Assembly (NCBI GenBank): GCA_018242685.1
Contig: JAFEBM010000018.1
Span: 90,805-154,804, forward strand
DNA from: Nitrospira sp.
Lineage (GTDB): Bacteria > Nitrospirota > Nitrospiria > Nitrospirales > Nitrospiraceae
Reading direction: 5' to 3'
Length of the DNA: 64,000 bases
Shown here: positions 63,038-64,000 of the stretch, piece by piece
Numbering within the stretch: position 1 is the first letter of the stretch
Layout of the letters: the number at the start of each line of letters is the position of its first letter
Notes under the pieces: generated by a model
Told to the model about the DNA's origin: nothing
Seen by the model: only the letters and a program-made list of their open reading frames with translations
The model's database searches: none
Program-made: the position numbers and the translations under genes

Positions 63038-63883
63038 ATGGCACGCTGGCGGCCACGGCGCACAATGAGAGTCCATTCCCGCTGGTACGACTCCCCCGGT
63101 CCAGCAGTTGTTTGGAAGTATCCTTTGCCACAGGAACTTCCACGTCAACTCAATGACAATTGGAGTCTCCTGCATCGGCATTGCGCAGATCACTCAAGCC
63201 TCCTCCGGCTCGGACGGCTTCTTCATCGCTTGACCCATCATGCTCTCGGTGTGCAGGAATCTGCGTTGGCGGAACTGGAGTTGGCGACACAGCTGATCCG
63301 CGTCGGACTCCGGGTCGCATTTCTAGCTGAGTCGCAAGCGAGAACCGCCGATTTGGAATGTCGCCTGGGATCGGAACAGTTCTTTGTCGAAGTGACGGCG
63401 ATGGTAGGTTCGGCTGAACGACGACGGCTGCCTATGTGTGGGATCATGAGAGACGAGGAGGCCGAAGAAGAAACGGATCGCAGTGTGATCTTAACTCACC
63501 GAGTCTTGGCGCGCATCAGCCAGAAGGCAAAGCAGCTTGCCGACTATTGTGATCCGGTCATCTTGAGCATTTCGATACCGCGAGCCGACCTCCGGGGAGG
63601 AAGGCAAGGTCGTCGAGAGCAGATTCGAATGGACTTGAAGGCGCTGGCGGGCTCCATAACAGTCGATCTGATGAAACTTCGACATCTCAGCGCCGTGTTG
63701 ATCTCACTGTGGGACATCGAGCCGTTGCCGGCGAAGGCCGGAACTCGGCTGGCGAATGTGGAGCTCGTGGAGCGAACCAAGCATCAACGAACACACCCGC
63801 GTGTGCGGATGTTCATCCAGAACCCCGCTGCCGCTGCGTCGTTGAGCGAGCGGCAAGCGGACGTTTTTCGGCTGGTTCTCTGA
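63038..63883 (+). CDS. hypothetical protein with a nuclease-like motif pattern
   Basis: No family is recognised. The middle of the 281-aa protein reads ALAELELATQLIRVGLRVAF, then ADLECRLGSEQFFVEVTA. A glutamate-bearing helix, Asp-x-Glu, and a Glu-x-(Val/Lys) strand in this order resemble the PD-(D/E)xK nuclease core, though the usual Lys is replaced by Thr. The rest is helical and basic. GTG 63035 and ATG 63038 are both possible starts. The remaining 117 bases of the window show only a small hairpin. Confidence 0.55.
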   Translation: MARWRPRRTMRVHSRWYDSPGPAVVWKYPLPQELPRQLNDNWSLLHRHCADHSSLLRLGRLLHRLTHHALGVQESALAELELATQLIRVGLRVAFLAESQARTADLECRLGSEQFFVEVTAMVGSAERRRLPMCGIMRDEEAEEETDRSVILTHRVLARISQKAKQLADYCDPVILSISIPRADLRGGRQGRREQIRMDLKALAGSITVDLMKLRHLSAVLISLWDIEPLPAKAGTRLANVELVERTKHQRTHPRVRMFIQNPAAAASLSERQADVFRLVL

Positions 63884-64000
63884 TGGAGGCTATCCGGAGT
63901 CGATTTCGTCAAGGACCATGAAAGACGCCCGGTACCTTTTGATACCGTAAAAATTCCCTTCATTACCGCTTTGCCTCTAGAGCATTTTGGGTTTATGTCT

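Overview
The window most likely comes from a Nitrospira-type nitrite-oxidising bacterium (phylum Nitrospirota). The evidence is the gene set: a cytochrome bd-like oxidase with its own membrane and soluble c-type cytochromes, two periplasmic gamma-subunit-like proteins of the nitrite oxidoreductase (NXR)/ethylbenzene dehydrogenase type beside a TorD-like chaperone, TatA and pentahaem cytochromes, a H+-pyrophosphatase, and a Pup (prokaryotic ubiquitin-like) gene. The catalytic genes nxrA and nxrB are not in the window. Species is inferred from gene content only.

Layout. 1-7.6 kb: end of an FGE/SUMF1-domain gene, three tiny membrane proteins (34, 40 and 43 aa), then the bd-like oxidase and three cytochrome c genes, closed by a strong terminator. 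7.6-15.3 kb: mobA, a family 9 glycosyltransferase, argS and the tgt-yajC-secD-secF block. 15.4-20.1 kb: a multi-PAS histidine kinase and its sigma-54 response regulator. 20.2-23.8 kb: a small exported protein, an aldo/keto reductase, a 0.7 kb gene-free stretch with three DnaA-box-like sites, a thioredoxin-fold protein and a SIMPL-domain protein. 24.0-31.2 kb: a defence block with a FitAB-like toxin-antitoxin pair, a type III modification gene broken by a one-base frameshift, a second antitoxin/PIN pair, and the matching Res helicase-nuclease.

31.2-46.1 kb: a WD40 protein, then a long + strand run of genes that look concerned with periplasmic molybdoenzyme biogenesis and electron transfer: an HExxH/zinc-ribbon protein, a four-cluster ferredoxin, a TorD-like chaperone, an NxrC-like protein, a B12/radical SAM protein, a polytopic membrane protein, a TPR protein, TatA, an NHL protein, a second NxrC-like protein, a PDZ protein and two related pentahaem cytochromes. 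In this picture the chaperone and Tat component handle folding and export of a cofactor enzyme, the gamma-like haem b proteins take its electrons, and the multihaem cytochromes pass them on, finally to an oxidase such as the one at the left of the window.

46.1-50.8 kb: accessory genes with signs of mobility (a palindromic operator, an attC-like site, a HEPN-like protein, a lone antitoxin-like gene), an amine oxidase-family flavoprotein and a methyltransferase. 50.8-64.0 kb: an exported sugar dehydrogenase-like lipoprotein, hppA, an isolated pup gene, recJ, relA/spoT, a DUF192 protein, a zinc-ribbon protein, an exported flavodoxin, a bfd gene under a Fur-like box, an M3 oligopeptidase, and two uncharacterised genes, one with a nuclease-like motif pattern.

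No rRNA, tRNA, CRISPR array or insertion sequence was recognised.
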